A DNA stretch of 6,290 nt. Source: Afipia sp. (GTDB lineage: Bacteria; Pseudomonadota; Alphaproteobacteria; Rhizobiales; Xanthobacteraceae). This document shows, piece after piece, positions 4,958 to 6,290 of this stretch. The DNA lies in NCBI GenBank assembly GCA_026400415.1, contig JAPLPA010000134.1, positions 1 to 6,290 on the forward strand, written 5' to 3'. A program made the position numbers and the translations under genes. Position 1 is the stretch's first letter. Every line of letters begins with the position of its first letter. The notes beneath the pieces are model-generated. The model was not told where the DNA came from. It was given only the letters and a program-made list of their open reading frames with translations, and searched no databases.

Positions 4958-6290
4958 ATGAACGCTCTGCCTAACGCCAATCTGTTTTCGCGCCTGTTCG
5001 ATAAACTCTCCGATGGCCACAAGACCGCTATCGAGACGGCGGACGGCGCGCGCATCAGCTATGACGATCTGATCGCGCTGTCGGGGCAGACGGCGAATTA
5101 CATCGCGGCGCGCGGTGTGAAGCCCGGCGATCGTGTTGCAGCGCAAACGGAAAAATCCGTCGCGGCTTTGGTTTTGTATCTTGCCACCGTGCGCGCGGGC
5201 GCGGTGTTCCTGCCGCTCAACACGGCCTACACACTCAACGAACTGGAATATTTTCTCGGCGACGCTGAGCCGTCATTGGTGGTTTGCGACCCGTCGAAGG
5301 CCGAGGGCATCGGCAAGCTCGCCGCGAAAATCAACGCCACGGTCGATACGCTCGACGCCAACGGAAAAGGTTCGCTGAGCGAAGGCGCGGCCAAACGAAA
5401 AGGCGAATTCGTCACCGTGCCGCGCACCAATGACGATCTTGCCGCGATTCTTTATACGTCGGGCACGACGGGCCGCTCCAAGGGCGCGATGTTGACACAC
5501 GACAATCTCGCGTCGAATTCCTTGTCGCTGGTTGCGTATTGGCGCTTCACCACGAACGACGTGCTGATCCACGCTCTGCCGATTTATCACACGCACGGAT
5601 TGTTTGTGGCGAGCAACGTCACGCTGTTCGCGCGCGCCTCGATGATTTTCCTGCCGAAGCTCGATCCTGAACTGATTATCAAGCTGATGGCCCGCGCCAC
5701 AGTGCTGATGGGTGTGCCTACATTTTACACACGTCTCTTGCAGTCGCCGAACCTGACGAAGCAATCCACCGACCACATGCGGCTGTTTATTTCAGGCTCC
5801 GCGCCGCTGCTGGCAGAGACACACCGCGAATGGTCTGCCCGCACAGGGCATGCCGTGCTTGAGCGCTACGGCATGACCGAAACCAACATGAATACGTCGA
5901 ACCCTTATGACGGCGAGCGTGTGCCGGGAGCAGTGGGATTTCCGTTGCCGGGAGTGTCGGCGCGCGTCACCGATCCCGAAACCGGCAAGGAATTGCCGCG
6001 CGACTCAATCGGAATGATCGAGGTCAAAGGCCCGAACGTGTTCAAGGGCTACTGGCGCATGCCGGAGAAGACCGCTGCTGAATTTCGCCCGGATGGATTT
6101 TTCATCACCGGCGATCTCGGCAAGATCGACACGCGCGGTTATGTGCACATTATCGGACGCGGCAAGGATCTGGTGATTTCCGGGGGCTTCAACGTCTATC
6201 CGAAGGAAGTCGAGAACGAGATCGACGCCATTCCGGGTGTGGTGGAGAGCGCCGTGATCGGTGTGCCGCATGCGGATTTCGGCGAAGGCG
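4958..6290 (+). CDS. matB: Malonyl-CoA synthetase MatB (acyl-CoA synthetase, ANL superfamily), C-terminus cut
   Basis: This enzyme activates malonate with ATP and CoA to malonyl-CoA through an acyl-adenylate, in the cytoplasm. I read 444 residues without a stop up to the window edge; MatB is about 500, so roughly 60 residues are missing, including the C-terminal catalytic lysine. Motifs in order are the phosphate-binding loop YTSGTTGRSKG (166-176), PIYHTHGLF (208-216), the adenine motif YGMTET (304-309), Asp386 in TGDL, which binds the ribose, and the hinge GRGKDLVISGGFNVYP (400-415). The sequence is very close to my memory of the Rhodopseudomonas-type MatB, which supports the specific name over a general fatty-acyl-CoA ligase. 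The start ATG 4958 has GGA 7 nt upstream; the ATGs at 4951 and 4954 are in another frame that stops at 4972. The gene is divergent from the SDR; whether a malonyl-CoA decarboxylase follows cannot be seen. Confidence 0.93.
   Translation, partial: MNALPNANLFSRLFDKLSDGHKTAIETADGARISYDDLIALSGQTANYIAARGVKPGDRVAAQTEKSVAALVLYLATVRAGAVFLPLNTAYTLNELEYFLGDAEPSLVVCDPSKAEGIGKLAAKINATVDTLDANGKGSLSEGAAKRKGEFVTVPRTNDDLAAILYTSGTTGRSKGAMLTHDNLASNSLSLVAYWRFTTNDVLIHALPIYHTHGLFVASNVTLFARASMIFLPKLDPELIIKLMARATVLMGVPTFYTRLLQSPNLTKQSTDHMRLFISGSAPLLAETHREWSARTGHAVLERYGMTETNMNTSNPYDGERVPGAVGFPLPGVSARVTDPETGKELPRDSIGMIEVKGPNVFKGYWRMPEKTAAEFRPDGFFITGDLGKIDTRGYVHIIGRGKDLVISGGFNVYPKEVENEIDAIPGVVESAVIGVPHADFGEG

Noticed and set aside
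4951..4974. Seven-codon upstream frame (ATG ATG ... TAA) overlapping the matB start
   Set aside because: No ribosome binding site at proper distance for it; it arises from the ATGATGCATG run and there is no evidence that it is translated.
5273..5776. Minus-strand open frame of 167 codons inside matB
   Set aside because: Low-complexity Arg/His/Gln-rich antisense shadow; matB is unbroken on the plus strand with all family motifs.

Overview
The window looks like ordinary chromosome of an alphaproteobacterium, most likely a member of the Nitrobacteraceae (Bradyrhizobium, Rhodopseudomonas or Afipia type). This placement rests on the close match of the rightmost protein to what I remember of the Rhodopseudomonas-type malonyl-CoA synthetase MatB, on the moderately high GC content, and on a TTAA-N7-TTAAC motif of the kind bound by CtrA. 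No database search was possible, so it is a judgement.

Layout. Five genes lie on the minus strand and are followed by one divergent plus-strand gene. (1) Positions 1-1516 hold the start of a heavy-metal-type RND efflux operon: a periplasmic adaptor (317-1516), then the N-terminal 104 residues of the inner-membrane pump (1-313, cut by the window edge). The pump starts at TTG, with its Shine-Dalgarno sequence inside the last codons of the adaptor. (2) Positions 1517-1748 are noncoding and carry two inverted repeats and the CtrA-like box. (3) Positions 1749-3179 hold a tightly coupled pair: a four-helix cytochrome b561-type membrane protein, and a molybdopterin oxidoreductase that combines a Tat signal with a lipobox. 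The pair has an ECF-sigma-like promoter candidate in front. (4) Positions 3371-3928 encode a secreted fasciclin (FAS1) protein with a clear intrinsic terminator at 3297-3325. (5) Positions 4134-4877 encode a short-chain dehydrogenase. (6) Positions 4958-6290 encode malonyl-CoA synthetase MatB on the plus strand, cut by the right edge.

How the genes work together. The cytochrome b and the molybdoenzyme form a plausible periplasmic redox module: membrane haem passes electrons to or from a lipid-anchored MsrP/sulfite-oxidase-like enzyme. The neighbouring FAS1 protein faces the same compartment, but the terminator shows it is transcribed separately. The RND genes form a second envelope system. 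MatB activates malonate to malonyl-CoA. It shares an 80-bp divergent promoter region, containing a short palindrome, with the dehydrogenase.

I found no mobile element, CRISPR array, tRNA, rRNA or phage gene, and no clear sign of an undescribed defence or mobile system. The points most worth a second look are the haem/Mo module with its lipoprotein-type Tat signal and ECF-like promoter, the CtrA-like box before the efflux operon, and several hairpins in the short intergenic gaps. No gene-free stretch exceeds 300 bases.
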